Numbered from the stretch's first letter, positions 1-9,931 are shown. The stretch is 64,000 nucleotides of DNA from Methanoregulaceae archaeon (GCA_015660885.1 JACTUB010000001.1:248001-312000), one strand, 5' to 3'. Numbers and translations: made by a program. The notes: a model not told the origin generated them from the letters alone.

Positions 1-138
1 TCAGAATTCAATTCTGAAGCGGCAGCAGTGGAAAAGATTATTTTAACGTGCCTGAAAAAAGATCCGGCGCAACGCTACCAGACCGCAGAGGAACTGCTTG
101 CAGCCCTCCATGCATACCTCGATGAGGATGATAAATGA
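1..138 (+). CDS. C-terminal end of a serine/threonine protein kinase-like protein (truncated by window start)
   Basis: Frame 1 reads SEFNSEAAAVEKIILTCLKKDPAQRYQTAEELLAALHAYLDEDDK*; 'CLKKDPAQRYQTAEELLAAL' is the typical C-terminal kinase motif XI region. Confidence 0.7.
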   Translation, partial: SEFNSEAAAVEKIILTCLKKDPAQRYQTAEELLAALHAYLDEDDK

Positions 139-191
139 TCCGTTTTTTTGGATGTGTACGCGGGTAAATCATTGTTGGAAAGAGGAGTGGT

Positions 192-386
192 ATGACAGAA
201 AATGAAAATTATGACTACGAACCTGCTGTATGTGCTCATTGTGGTGGAATAGGATGTTTGTACTGCAACAGGACCGGCATGGTGCTTGTAGCTGCACCTA
301 AACGGCAGTGCTCGTATTGCGAGGGAGTGGGATGCATATACTGCGGGTTTACCGGATGGGCTGCTCCCAAAGGAAAATATGACTGA
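192..386 (+). CDS. Small double zinc-finger (CxxCxGxGCxYC x2) protein
   Basis: 64 aa ORF with two CxxC-G-x-GCxYC repeats; upstream 'gaaagaggag' RBS. Confidence 0.65.
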   Translation: MTENENYDYEPAVCAHCGGIGCLYCNRTGMVLVAAPKRQCSYCEGVGCIYCGFTGWAAPKGKYD

Positions 387-404
387 CGCCAGAAAACTCT
401 GTTT

Positions 405-1592
405 TCAAGGAAATTTTCCCTCAAATTTGTGGGGAATGACACATTCCTCGTATCGCTTTGCAAAGTACCGGTCAGTCATGCCTGCAATAAAGTCACGGGC
501 AAGCTCAGCAGACGTAGCTGACTGAAGATAGTTCTTGCTGATCCAATTTGTATCGATAAAATCTGTAAAAATCTTAGCATTATTTGATTCATTTCTGAGA
601 TCTTCAAGACACGTCACAAACAGGGTTGCATACATCTGCTTCACCTTTTCCCGCTCTGAAGTGAGTTTACTGTTCTCATAAATATGGATCCGGGAAAATG
701 CCCGCAGATTGATAAGGGCTCCCTCGACATCATGACTGTATGAGATACAGCCTGTATCTTCAGTATCACTATTTTTGAGGAGATCATAGATCAGAGTGTT
801 GATGATTTCCCGGTTGGTGTCACCAAGAATTTCTCTGCATTCAAGGGGGACCTGGACTGCAGATCCGATCAACCCAACCTCCCTTGCGTCCTGCAAATCC
901 CTGCCGATATAAGCAATTGTATCGGCGAATTTAACAACACAGCCTTCCAGCGTCATGGGGGCCTTTGTTCGTCTCCCATCCGCATTATCCTGAACTTTTT
1001 TGTCAAACGCCAGCCAGCTTGGGCAGGGTTCTGGAGAGATCTTCACATCATCAGATTCCCCGTTATGACAGAGAACACCATCGAGTACCTGCATAGTGAG
1101 ATCACAATCTTCGATCTTATCGAGGAATTGCACGCTCTGGACGTTGTGGAAAAATTTTCCAATACCAAACTGCTCGCATAGCGCGGACAAGCAGTTCTCA
1201 CCAAAATGCCCGTAGGGGATATGCCCGATATCGTGACCGAGTGCAATTGCCTCGATGAGATCCTCGTTTAGACGGAGGCATCGCCCGATCGTTCGTGCAA
1301 TCTTGGAAACAAGCTGGACATGAATGACACGATGTGTGATGTGGTCGTTTTCTACGAAGGAAAAAACCTGGGTTTTATCAATATACCGGGTGTATGCCCG
1401 TGTATGGATAATCCGGTCTGTATCACGGGAGTAGGGTGTACGGATATCCTCGGGTTTTCTGTTATGCCGCCTCAGGGCATCGGCACTGATTGAAGCTAAG
1501 GGGGAGAAGAGGGATTCCCGTTTAGCAGTATTGGTGCGGATTGATGATTCAAGTCCCTTCTCGAGAGGCCGTTTTGTATCAGGTTTACTCAT
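405..1592 (-). CDS. dGTPase-like HD-domain phosphohydrolase
   Basis: RHNRKPEDIRTPYSRDTDRIIHTRAYTRYIDKTQVF...ALGHDIGHIPYGHFGE is characteristic of dGTPase family; start set at MSKPDTKRP. Confidence 0.85.
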   Translation of the reverse strand: MSKPDTKRPLEKGLESSIRTNTAKRESLFSPLASISADALRRHNRKPEDIRTPYSRDTDRIIHTRAYTRYIDKTQVFSFVENDHITHRVIHVQLVSKIARTIGRCLRLNEDLIEAIALGHDIGHIPYGHFGENCLSALCEQFGIGKFFHNVQSVQFLDKIEDCDLTMQVLDGVLCHNGESDDVKISPEPCPSWLAFDKKVQDNADGRRTKAPMTLEGCVVKFADTIAYIGRDLQDAREVGLIGSAVQVPLECREILGDTNREIINTLIYDLLKNSDTEDTGCISYSHDVEGALINLRAFSRIHIYENSKLTSEREKVKQMYATLFVTCLEDLRNESNNAKIFTDFIDTNWISKNYLQSATSAELARDFIAGMTDRYFAKRYEECVIPHKFEGKFP

Positions 1593-1754
1593 ACTGCACG
1601 TCAATCTGCGGTTGATCCTTTTAAAAGTGACGAAAACCAAAAGAACCCGGAAAAAGTCTGGAATCAAATCCTTTAAAAGGGGAAACCTCAGCCGGAACAG
1701 TCAGGGCGAAATTACCCCATAAGAGATTTGCCTATAAAAAACATCATACTATCT

Positions 1755-2216
1755 CTATCTGCCATATGTTACATACGTCTCGCCATACTGGACAACATGT
1801 CCTTCCATCGCCTTGACGAGTTGATCCTTTGTAGATCCTGCCGCAAGCGAAAGATCGGTATCCAGTCCATAGACTTTAAAGAAATACCGGTGAGTCTGCC
1901 CCCTGGGTGGGCATGGACCACTGTATCCGATTTTTCCAAAGCTGTTTTTTCCCTGCACTGCTTTGAGCGGGAAGGTAACGATCAGCGTCTTAGGGATTTT
2001 TTCCGGGATCATCCTGACCAGCTCCATGTTCCATGCTATCCAGTGAACAAAACCACCACCACCTGGAGCATCAGGATCGTTAACGATTATTGCAAGTGAT
2101 TTTGCAATTTTCGTATTCACGCTTCCGATATTGATTTCCGGTGATATGTCCTGACCATCGCAGGTATAGTCATTCGGGAGAATTTTTACAGAAATTTTTA
2201 CTTTTAGTTCTTCCAT
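1755..2216 (-). CDS. YbhB/YbcL family Raf kinase inhibitor-like (PEBP) protein
   Basis: YTCDGQDISPEINIG...VNDPDAPGGGGFVHWIAWNM...GYSGPCPPRGQTHRYFFKVYGLD. Confidence 0.88.
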   Translation of the reverse strand: MEELKVKISVKILPNDYTCDGQDISPEINIGSVNTKIAKSLAIIVNDPDAPGGGGFVHWIAWNMELVRMIPEKIPKTLIVTFPLKAVQGKNSFGKIGYSGPCPPRGQTHRYFFKVYGLDTDLSLAAGSTKDQLVKAMEGHVVQYGETYVTYGR

Positions 2217-2329
2217 AATGTTTTGCCTTCCTGTAGTGGGAGGATATACGGGTGGCATAATAAAAGTAATGCACCGGATCCGAACCAACATCCGGATCGT
2301 CGTGAGCAGATCGCGATTTTCTAACCAAA

Positions 2330-2640
2330 CTAGATTACGTGCCATTTCATCGCATTGATGAACTGACATTTATTGGACCCGGGATTAGGTTCAGGCATCG
2401 TATCGAACCCATACACCTTGAACTGGTACCGGATCATCTGGCCATGAGAGGGACAGGGACCTGTATAACCGATGGTCCCCTAATCGTGACACCCTGCACC
2501 TGCAACAAGTATTGGGATAGTGACGATCCTTCTCTGGTGATACCTGAAGGACTTATCTGGAGTGGGAGGATATTCCCGATAATCCCGGGAGTAAATGAAC
2601 ATCCGGATTTCTCAAACGAACTGAACATTATTACAGCGAC
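2330..2640 (-). pseudogene. Decayed second PEBP (YbhB/YbcL-like) gene
   Basis: Minus-strand frame reads IGYTGPCPSHGQMIRYQFKVYGFDTMPEPNPGSNKCQFINAMKWHVI* (stop at 2330-2332), matching the C-terminus of the adjacent intact PEBP; upstream part is frameshifted. Confidence 0.65.
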
Positions 2641-2672
2641 TGATGCCGCGTGTGGGAACGGTTTTCCACCAT

Positions 2673-2759
2673 AACAAGTATATTCACCGGGAACTCAAGA
2701 AAGTCCGGCGAGACAACGAGGTTTTCTATTACTACGACCGTGAGGAGGGAGATGATTAA
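2673..2759 (+). pseudogene. Possible C-terminal remnant of an AAA+ ATPase of the DUF4143 type
   Basis: Reading NKYIHRELKKVRRDNEVFYYYDREEGDD* resembles the 'lvflELrrr..evfYyrd..g.E.D' C-terminal motif; no full ORF. Confidence 0.25.
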
Positions 2760-2823
2760 TCAATCGCTGCTCAACTCCTGTCATCAGCATTTTATAGCGC
2801 GATGAAACAAGAGAAAGTGCAGT

Positions 2824-3220
2824 ATGAAGGAGGTTGAACAACTGATGCAGCTGATTCCCATTGGCCTGATACACTCACCATTTCTAACCTATGAAAAAGC
2901 CCGCGTAGGGAAGATTTTCTGAAGTGGAATACACAATTGAGATTTTGAATCAATTTTCTGAAGGATTGAGGGATATTGAACATTCACCCTTCTGATTGCG
3001 CTATACTGGCTTGACCATGCAGACCGGACAGCTCTGAAGGCAATTCCACCTCACGATCCCAACCAGCAGGAATGCAGTGTGTTTGCCACCGATCCCCAAT
3101 CGTCCCGACCCGATTGGGATTGGCGTGGCAGAGCTCTTGTACCGTGATAGCAACAAACTGTTAGTAAGGGGAATAATGCGCTGGACGGAATTCCTTTACC
3201 CGACATAATACCGTATTCCG
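2824..3220 (+). pseudogene. Decayed TsaA/TrmO-like (tRNA N6-methyltransferase family, YaeB/VirR) gene
   Basis: Across frames: MKEVEQLMQLIPIGLIHSPFLTYEKARVGKIF / EVEYTIEILNQFSEGLRDIEH / IALYWLDHADRTALKAIPPHDP / RPDPIGIGVAELLYRDSNKLLVRGI - ordered TrmO motifs broken by stops/frameshifts. Confidence 0.7.
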
Positions 3221-3339
3221 AAAGTAATTGACTGTATAAAGGTATGAACACCTTTTTTTTGCAGTTATCTCCACATCTTTATGGCATGCGAGGGATAACT
3301 GATGAGAGTACAGAATATTATATTTTTGAAGAGGCATTC

Positions 3340-4230
3340 ATGACAAAAGAAGATACCAGGAATAATACTGCTGACGAGGAATGCAAAAAAGAGTGTTCCA
3401 GCTGCCCGACAGCCTCCACATGTGCATCAGCTCATAGTGGGCAAAACCTCCCTCAGAGGGCTGATGTTGACGTCAGGCATGTCATCATGGTTCTCTCAGG
3501 GAAAGGCGGTGTGGGCAAATCCACCGTTTCCGTGAACCTCGCGTACTCCCTTTCAAACCATGGCTTCAGGGTCGGGCTGTTAGACCTTGATATGCATGGC
3601 CCTAATATCCCCAAGATGCTGGGCATTGAGGACCACAAACTTACCGTAATTGGCGACCTGATTGAACCCGTGCACGTTACCGGGAAGCTCTCGGTTATGT
3701 CTATGGCGTTCCTTCTGCCAGAGACCAGCACGCCAATAATCTGGCGTGGGCCGATGAAAATGGCTGCAATACAGCAGTTCCTCAAAGAAGTGAACTGGGG
3801 TGCCTTGGATTACCTTGTTGTCGATCTCCCCCCGGGAACCGGTGATGAAGCACTCACTATCGCCCAGATCGCTCCCAATCTCAGTGGCGCAGTCATTGTC
3901 ACCACACCCCAGGATGTTGCAACACTGGATGCACGGAAATCAGTAAAATTCATCCAGAAACTTGAAGTTCCAGTCCTTGGTATCATCGAAAACATGAGCG
4001 GAATGGTCTGTCCCCACTGTGGAGAAGAGATTGATCTTTTTGGAAAGGGTGGCGGTAAGAAAATTGCAGAAGAACTCAAAGTTCCGTATCTTGGTTCGAT
4101 TCCGCTTGATATCGACATGCGCAAGGCAGGAGACGAGGGTCGCCCGTTCATCATACGGCGCGGTAACAGTCCCACATGGGCGACTGTGGACAAAGTGATG
4201 GAAGCACTAATCAAAGTCGTTGAGGGATAA
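3340..4230 (+). CDS. Mrp/NBP35 family iron-sulfur cluster carrier ATPase
   Basis: SGKGGVGKSTVSVNLAYSL deviant Walker A; CxxC-type 'GMVCPHCGEEIDLFGKGGG'; Cys-rich N-terminus. Confidence 0.92.
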   Translation: MTKEDTRNNTADEECKKECSSCPTASTCASAHSGQNLPQRADVDVRHVIMVLSGKGGVGKSTVSVNLAYSLSNHGFRVGLLDLDMHGPNIPKMLGIEDHKLTVIGDLIEPVHVTGKLSVMSMAFLLPETSTPIIWRGPMKMAAIQQFLKEVNWGALDYLVVDLPPGTGDEALTIAQIAPNLSGAVIVTTPQDVATLDARKSVKFIQKLEVPVLGIIENMSGMVCPHCGEEIDLFGKGGGKKIAEELKVPYLGSIPLDIDMRKAGDEGRPFIIRRGNSPTWATVDKVMEALIKVVEG

Positions 4231-4233
4231 TTA

Positions 4234-4542
4234 ATGGATTATCTGCGGATTTTATCAGGAAAGGAAACACAACTCCCGGTCTATAGTGGCGTAATTGCCT
4301 GTCTTGAAAATCCGCTGGTATTTCCCGACCTGCTCGAACCTATCTACCGGGAAGCGATGAAACTTGATGATGACACACTTGACAGATTCCGGTTCTCACT
4401 CCTGCGCCTTCAGCTCTATGCAGATATCCACCGGAACGAAGATCTGGAAAAAGCAATGCATATCAAGTATGTTGCGCAGGTGCTTGAAAAAGTGGTATTC
4501 GGCTCGCTGGTTATGGAACATGAAGATCTCTCCACAACCTGA
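4234..4542 (+). CDS. Hypothetical protein, probably co-transcribed with Mrp
   Basis: 102 aa ORF starting 3 nt after mrp stop; no recognised domain. Confidence 0.6.
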   Translation: MDYLRILSGKETQLPVYSGVIACLENPLVFPDLLEPIYREAMKLDDDTLDRFRFSLLRLQLYADIHRNEDLEKAMHIKYVAQVLEKVVFGSLVMEHEDLSTT

Positions 4543-4697
4543 TTTTTTGCTCCGGTACAAAACCTTTTATCGGTGAACACATGCACTGATGATACCTATA
4601 TGTGCAGACCCGATCAATAATAAAAACAACCCATTATCCTGCAACGGTTTTCAGATCTATATCATTAACATCAGGAACAATTCGCATCGGAGAAACT

Positions 4698-5153
4698 ATG
4701 ACATCACGTATGCAATCCCCTCACACGACCTGTCCGGGGTGCCAGGAAGAGGTTTTTCTTGACGAACTCGTTGCAGGAAAATGCCCGCTCTGCGGGTGTT
4801 CACTCGAGGATTTTGATGAGACGTTCGGGGAGTACGAAGGGATCCTCGACCGCTCGGACCTCTCGTGGCTTATCTTTAATTATTTCGTCTTTAAGAAATT
4901 TGTCGACCTTGGAGTTCCTCCCCATCAGATCATGGAGTTTGTCTCAGCTTATGAGCAGAATGCAGAAAAACCTCCTGAAGAATGGACAGAAACAGAGTTC
5001 AGGCTCGAGATCCCTATGAATACATGGGATCTGATCAAACCCAAGCACTGTGTAAAGTGCAACAAAATATTCTTCCGGGGGGGGAAGAAATCAATCCGCG
5101 GGGATATGCGCCGGACTCAGCTCACGGTTGAATATATATGTAACCGTTGCTGA
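4698..5153 (+). CDS. Hypothetical zinc-ribbon protein
   Basis: N-terminal CPGCQEEVFLDELVAGKCPLCGC and C-terminal CVKCNKIFF...YICNRC motifs. Confidence 0.7.
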   Translation: MTSRMQSPHTTCPGCQEEVFLDELVAGKCPLCGCSLEDFDETFGEYEGILDRSDLSWLIFNYFVFKKFVDLGVPPHQIMEFVSAYEQNAEKPPEEWTETEFRLEIPMNTWDLIKPKHCVKCNKIFFRGGKKSIRGDMRRTQLTVEYICNRC

Positions 5154-5214
5154 TTTCTCTCATAGTTTTCAGAACTTTACTATAGTCCGGTTGTATTTAA
5201 GAAAAAGTACGTGA

Positions 5215-6147
5215 TTAATTTTTTCTTATCTTGCCTAAAACACCCCAAATACAGATAATGCCTAACGCTGCTATCGCAAGAGTACCTGGTATAGACGATT
5301 TCGGTGTATCAGTAGGATAGGGTGTAGGTATACCACTGGTTTGTTTCGGCGTCGGATTTTTCGTCGTGATTGTCGTGATCGTCGTTGTCTGCTCTGTTGG
5401 TGTAGTGGTTGCAGGAGTCGTAAGCCGGATATTATCGATGTATCCTAATGCGTACACATTCATCGCGCCATAGTCACCTTTGGAACCAAGGTATATCCGG
5501 TTCATTCCATGCAGGCTCTCGGCAGTGTTCACGAAATAGCTCCAGATCTCCTTTCCGGTTAATTTCTCGTTAACTTTCATGGTGAGAATCTTGTGATCAT
5601 CGTCGTAATTTACCGTGATATGGTACGTTTTGTTTAGCTCGTACTTCACTGTAGGTCCGCTGTATGCTGATGGTCCGCTCGATAACGAATCCCCGGACTG
5701 ACTGTTAATCTCCATTATTTTATTACCGGGTGTAACCAGATGGAGCCACATGATCCTGCCGAATTTTGCATTGGTGAATTGTGTAAGGACATTAGGCCCT
5801 TTTGAGGGATCCATCTCAGTTCCTGATAACCCGAATCTGAATGTCGCACCCTCATCTACCTGCGTGAGAATGAGATCATAGTCAAGGATAAAAGAACCTC
5901 TTTCGTAATCGATAAGAGAGTATGCATAACCACCCGTGCTCGGTTCAATAGAAAAGTGGTACATTCCTAAGTTTGGATCCCAGAAATTAGTTGACGGATT
6001 ATTGGTTATCCAGTGGGGATCCGAACTAAACGAAGTCTGGTAAATTACATTGACAGTATTATCATCGGAAACAGCCTGCAGGGGAGGTATTAACACCATG
6101 AGGCACAGTGCAATGATCAGGCACATAAAATTTTTTCGAATCGTCAT
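5215..6147 (-). CDS. Secreted/surface-anchored protein with C-terminal Thr-rich stalk and TM anchor
   Basis: Signal peptide MTIRKNFMCLIIALCLMVLIPPLQAVS; Thr/Pro-rich linker followed by IPGTLAIAALGIICIWGVLGKIRKN anchor. Confidence 0.75.
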   Translation of the reverse strand: MTIRKNFMCLIIALCLMVLIPPLQAVSDDNTVNVIYQTSFSSDPHWITNNPSTNFWDPNLGMYHFSIEPSTGGYAYSLIDYERGSFILDYDLILTQVDEGATFRFGLSGTEMDPSKGPNVLTQFTNAKFGRIMWLHLVTPGNKIMEINSQSGDSLSSGPSAYSGPTVKYELNKTYHITVNYDDDHKILTMKVNEKLTGKEIWSYFVNTAESLHGMNRIYLGSKGDYGAMNVYALGYIDNIRLTTPATTTPTEQTTTITTITTKNPTPKQTSGIPTPYPTDTPKSSIPGTLAIAALGIICIWGVLGKIRKN

Positions 6148-6526
6148 AGGAATTTCTCCGGTTTGGTCTCTTCTGATATAACACATACCGATCTCGCCAC
6201 AATCATGATCAAGGTAGCGGGAATCCGGCATAAATATACTGTACATATGCTGCCGGGTATTTCTTAAAAATATCGAACGTCCAAGAGGAAAATCAGATGA
6301 ATTATCCGTAAACGTGTTATTTTTTTTAAAGATCATTTCTCCAAAAGGGGGTGGATGAAACGGTCGGATTGGGGGGGAAAGTCGTCAGATTTCCTCCAGA
6401 TGCAAATTAAATACCATCTCTTGTGCAAGGATTATCCCCTTTTTTTGCATTAAGTCCGGAATAATTGCCAAAACACTATATTTATCATTAAAATCACGCA
6501 ATATTAGAGAGCATACGTATAATAGG

Positions 6527-6597
6527 GCGATAATAGTCTAGCGGTAGGACAGGAGCTTCCCAAGCTTCTAACCCGGGTTCGATCCCCGGTTATCGCA
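6527..6597 (+). tRNA. tRNA-Gly (anticodon CCC)
   Basis: Acceptor GCGATAA/TTATCGC, anticodon stem GGAGC-TTCCCAA-GCTTC, T-arm CCGGGTTCGATCCCCGG. Confidence 0.93.
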
Positions 6598-6605
6598 TCG
6601 GATTT

Positions 6606-7289
6606 ATGGAGATGGAACCCGAACGCTGTGCAATTAGGATTATCGCGGAGAACCGTAAAGGTGTCCTGCGGGACATCGCGACGATAGTAGCTGAGCACGA
6701 AGCAAACATCGTCATGATCAACCAGGAAGTGTTCGATTCCGGCCCCTATTTTGGCATGGCAGAACTCTATTTTGAGTACGATTTTAATGATGGGGGAAAC
6801 CGCGAGGCACTGATTGAGGATTTGTGTAATATCACATCCATCAGGGATGTAAGGGCATACCAGCCCTTTGGCCACATCTTCGGGTCGCGTGTCATCATAA
6901 TTGGTGGCGGGGCGCAGGTGGCACAAGTAGCGCTCGGTGCGGTAAACGAGGCGGACCGGCACAACATCCGAGGCGAGCGAATCTCGGTAGATACCATTCC
7001 GCTTGTCGGTGAAAGAACGCTCGCCCTCGCCGTTGATGCGGTGGCAAGGCTTCCCCGGGCATCCATACTCGTTCTAGCCGGCTCTATTATGGGGGGAGAG
7101 ATTTCAAAGGCAGTCGACCGGGTGCGGGAAGCAGGGATCCCAGTCATTGCACTGAAGATGGCGGGAACAGTACCTGAGCATGCTGACCTTGTGGTCACTG
7201 ACCCTATTCAGGCTGGGGTTTTTGCAGTAATGCACATCAGCAGCAAAGCAGTCTTTGATATTAACCGCGTCCGCGGGCGAGAGTTCTGA
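6606..7289 (+). CDS. ACT-domain protein (DUF5612-like, methanogen-conserved)
   Basis: N-terminal ACT fold (IRIIAENRKGVLRDIATIVAEHEANIVMINQE) plus C-terminal domain (VDTIPLVGERTLALAVDAVARLPRASILVLAGSIMGGEISKAV). Confidence 0.7.
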   Translation: MEMEPERCAIRIIAENRKGVLRDIATIVAEHEANIVMINQEVFDSGPYFGMAELYFEYDFNDGGNREALIEDLCNITSIRDVRAYQPFGHIFGSRVIIIGGGAQVAQVALGAVNEADRHNIRGERISVDTIPLVGERTLALAVDAVARLPRASILVLAGSIMGGEISKAVDRVREAGIPVIALKMAGTVPEHADLVVTDPIQAGVFAVMHISSKAVFDINRVRGREF

Positions 7290-7861
7290 TGGATATCATC
7301 GATAAAGCCGTTTCGGTGCTGATACATGACGGGACAATCATTTATCCCACAGAAACGATCTACGGTTTGGGTGCCGATGCATTTTCTGATGAGGCAATTC
7401 TGAAAGTCTATGAATCAAAGAAGCGCCCGCTGGGTATGCCTATTTCCATTGCTGTCTCTGATTTTGACATGCTTGCAGCTGTTGCCCGTATTGAGCCCTG
7501 GATGCAGGGGTTCATCGAGGCATTTCTTCCCGGCCCGGTAACAATAATTCTTGCTGCACGGAGAGTCGTGCCGGACATCCTTACTGGAGGCACCGGCATG
7601 ATAGGCATCAGGATGCCATCCCATGATATTGCACTGCAGATCATCGAACGGTTCGATGCACCCATCACTGCAACAAGTGCCAACCTTCATGGTGCAAAAG
7701 ATCCGCAGACCCCGGCTGAATGCACAGTATCGCGTGAGCTTTTCATTGATGGAGGTCATCTGCCGGGTACTCCCAGCACTGTTGTAGATCTTAAAAATAA
7801 GATAATTCTCCGCAAAGGTGCACAGGCAGATGCGGTCGAAGCATTCCTTACAAGACTCTGA
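7289..7861 (+). CDS. L-threonylcarbamoyladenylate synthase (Sua5/YciO/YrdC family)
   Basis: IIYPTETIYGLGADAFSDEAILKVYESKKRPLGMPISIAV ... ATSANLHGAKDP. Confidence 0.92.
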   Translation: MDIIDKAVSVLIHDGTIIYPTETIYGLGADAFSDEAILKVYESKKRPLGMPISIAVSDFDMLAAVARIEPWMQGFIEAFLPGPVTIILAARRVVPDILTGGTGMIGIRMPSHDIALQIIERFDAPITATSANLHGAKDPQTPAECTVSRELFIDGGHLPGTPSTVVDLKNKIILRKGAQADAVEAFLTRL

Positions 7862-7867
7862 TTTATT

Positions 7868-8794
7868 ATGTTGCCCGTCCGCCTGCGCGATTTTATCGAG
7901 GATATCGATGGCTGGCTTTACGCAGTCTCAACCTACGATAACAGTAAGAAGATTGGCTGCATACTCCGGTATGTTCCCGACGCCCATGGCGAACGGATGA
8001 GCCCTTCAGGTATCCGATATAAGAAATATGATTTTGAAGATGCCTATACGTTTATTGCACGTCACAAGCCACGGTATTCAGATCTTGTTCAACGCATCCC
8101 GCACCATGATGTAAAGAGAATTTTAAAGCCTGAAATGGAGATTTCGCACATCGCCCATAATCACCCCCATGTTCAAAAACTGCTCGATTTTTTCAGACTT
8201 CCCGCAGGTACTATCGGGTGTACCGGTTCACTTCTCTGTGGGCTGGAAAACGAGACTTCCGACATCGACATGGTTGTGTACGGGAAAAACTGGTTTGTCG
8301 CGCAGGAACTGGTCAGGCAGGGGATATTTGAGGGTAAAATGGATGAACTCTCTCCAGAAATGTGGCATAAGGTCTATGAAAAACGTAAGCCTGAGATCCC
8401 TTACGATCAATTCGTACTTCACGAGTTGAGGAAATGGAACCGGGGGCAGATAAAGGGCACCTACTTTGATATACTCTATTCCAGGTCGTATAACGATCTC
8501 AAAAGTGCACCAACCGGGAGAGGGAAGATAATTGGCAGGAAGGTGATCGAGGCAAGGGTAACTGAGGCATCCCTTGCATTTGACAGTCCGGCAGTATATG
8601 AGGTGGAGCACGAATCAGTAAGCCGGGTCCTCTCCTTTACTCATACGTATTGTGGCCAAGCTCTTGCAGGTGAGACGATCGAAGCGTGTGGTATCTGCGA
8701 ACAGCATGGCGATGACCTCTGGCTGGTCGTAGGGACAACACGTGAAGCGCGGGGGGAATATATTATCTCACGCACTTTGTTGGATAAAGATTAA
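7868..8794 (+). CDS. Nucleotidyltransferase-domain protein
   Basis: GCTGSLLCGLENETSDIDMVVYGKN matches GS-x(n)-D-x-D nucleotidyltransferase motif. Confidence 0.75.
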   Translation: MLPVRLRDFIEDIDGWLYAVSTYDNSKKIGCILRYVPDAHGERMSPSGIRYKKYDFEDAYTFIARHKPRYSDLVQRIPHHDVKRILKPEMEISHIAHNHPHVQKLLDFFRLPAGTIGCTGSLLCGLENETSDIDMVVYGKNWFVAQELVRQGIFEGKMDELSPEMWHKVYEKRKPEIPYDQFVLHELRKWNRGQIKGTYFDILYSRSYNDLKSAPTGRGKIIGRKVIEARVTEASLAFDSPAVYEVEHESVSRVLSFTHTYCGQALAGETIEACGICEQHGDDLWLVVGTTREARGEYIISRTLLDKD

Positions 8795-9462
8795 AGCAGA
8801 TCTGACAATCGTCGCCCGCTACTGATCTCGCATCGCTCTTTGTATCTGCAGCGGTTGCAGGGAGCGTTGAGAGGATGCCGGGGCAATTCTCCCTTCCTTA
8901 TTTCCCGGATTTTATGCAGGGTCGCAAGTACCTGTCTCCGGTCCCGGGGCTGGACTGTATGGAATCGTGACACTCCGTCGGGGATATATTCCACGTGTCC
9001 GCCAATAACCTCATTCCCAATCATCTCCTCAAGGCAGAAGGCGATACCTGCGACCCGCAGCCGGTCAGCAGCAAAGGTACCAAATGGTATAGCTCCCACA
9101 GCACGTATAATGGAGAAAGCCCCGTTATCAAAGATACGGTCAACCATACCAACAATACCGTGCTTTTCTGAGATCACCCGCACATCTGATTGAGCTGCCG
9201 GTTTCCAGACGGTATTATTGCAGGAAGCGATGCAGGTTTCCAGAAACGATCGGAGTTCGGGATCAATACCCGGGCAGACCGACAGCACTTCATCCCAGAT
9301 CATTTCCGGTTCAAGGGAACTGCCAAGATGATAGGAGAGCTGTTTACAGATCATATACCGATCGGATTCGGTAAAGGGATCATTCCGTTCATAATAAAAC
9401 CGGACCGGGCATGTTTGCACCCGCACAAGATCCGAGATTGCAACGTGTCCCCCATACTCCAT
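8791..9462 (-). CDS. Cas4/Dna2-like PD-(D/E)XK nuclease homologue, possibly inactive
   Basis: N-terminal ISDLVRVQTCPVRFYYER, GMVDRIFDNG motif, C-terminal NAPCNRCRYKERCEIS cysteine cluster; no recognisable E-x-K motif. Confidence 0.72.
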   Translation of the reverse strand: MEYGGHVAISDLVRVQTCPVRFYYERNDPFTESDRYMICKQLSYHLGSSLEPEMIWDEVLSVCPGIDPELRSFLETCIASCNNTVWKPAAQSDVRVISEKHGIVGMVDRIFDNGAFSIIRAVGAIPFGTFAADRLRVAGIAFCLEEMIGNEVIGGHVEYIPDGVSRFHTVQPRDRRQVLATLHKIREIRKGELPRHPLNAPCNRCRYKERCEISSGRRLSDLL

Positions 9463-9547
9463 CAGGATAATCCCTCACACAATGGTAGGGAACCAATCGG
9501 AATATACTTATTGAATTTATTACTACAAATGCATCCGATGGGATATC

Positions 9548-9886
9548 ATGGCCAACATATTTCATACTGGTAATGCAAATCTGATCATCATGACTGGACA
9601 GGAAATATCCGTTAATATTCCCCCGACACTCGATCCGGTATACAGCAACATGATCCAGATTGCTTATAAGGATGACGAGTTCACATTCATGTTCCTTCAC
9701 CAGCTGCCACAGGTGAACCAGGCCCGGGCTAAGGCGATTGTCTCAATTACACCAGCACATGCAAAAAACCTTCTCGCAGTCCTGACAAAGACAGTCGCTG
9801 ACTACGAGTCAAAGTTCGGGACCCTCTCAGCCCCAAAAGAGACGCACGGTACCGAGAAAGTTACAACGTTGAGTGGATATTCCTGA
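9548..9886 (+). CDS. DUF3467-like protein
   Basis: IQIAYKDDEFTFMFLHQLPQVNQARAKAIVSITPAHAKNLLAVLTKTVADYESKFG. Confidence 0.7.
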   Translation: MANIFHTGNANLIIMTGQEISVNIPPTLDPVYSNMIQIAYKDDEFTFMFLHQLPQVNQARAKAIVSITPAHAKNLLAVLTKTVADYESKFGTLSAPKETHGTEKVTTLSGYS

Positions 9887-9931
9887 GACACAGATTTTAT
9901 TACGGCACGGGTCGATATTGTGAGGTATCGC

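Noticed and set aside
2339-2674. 111 aa plus-strand ORF
   Set aside because: Opposite strand carries the PEBP remnant homology, which explains the open frame better.
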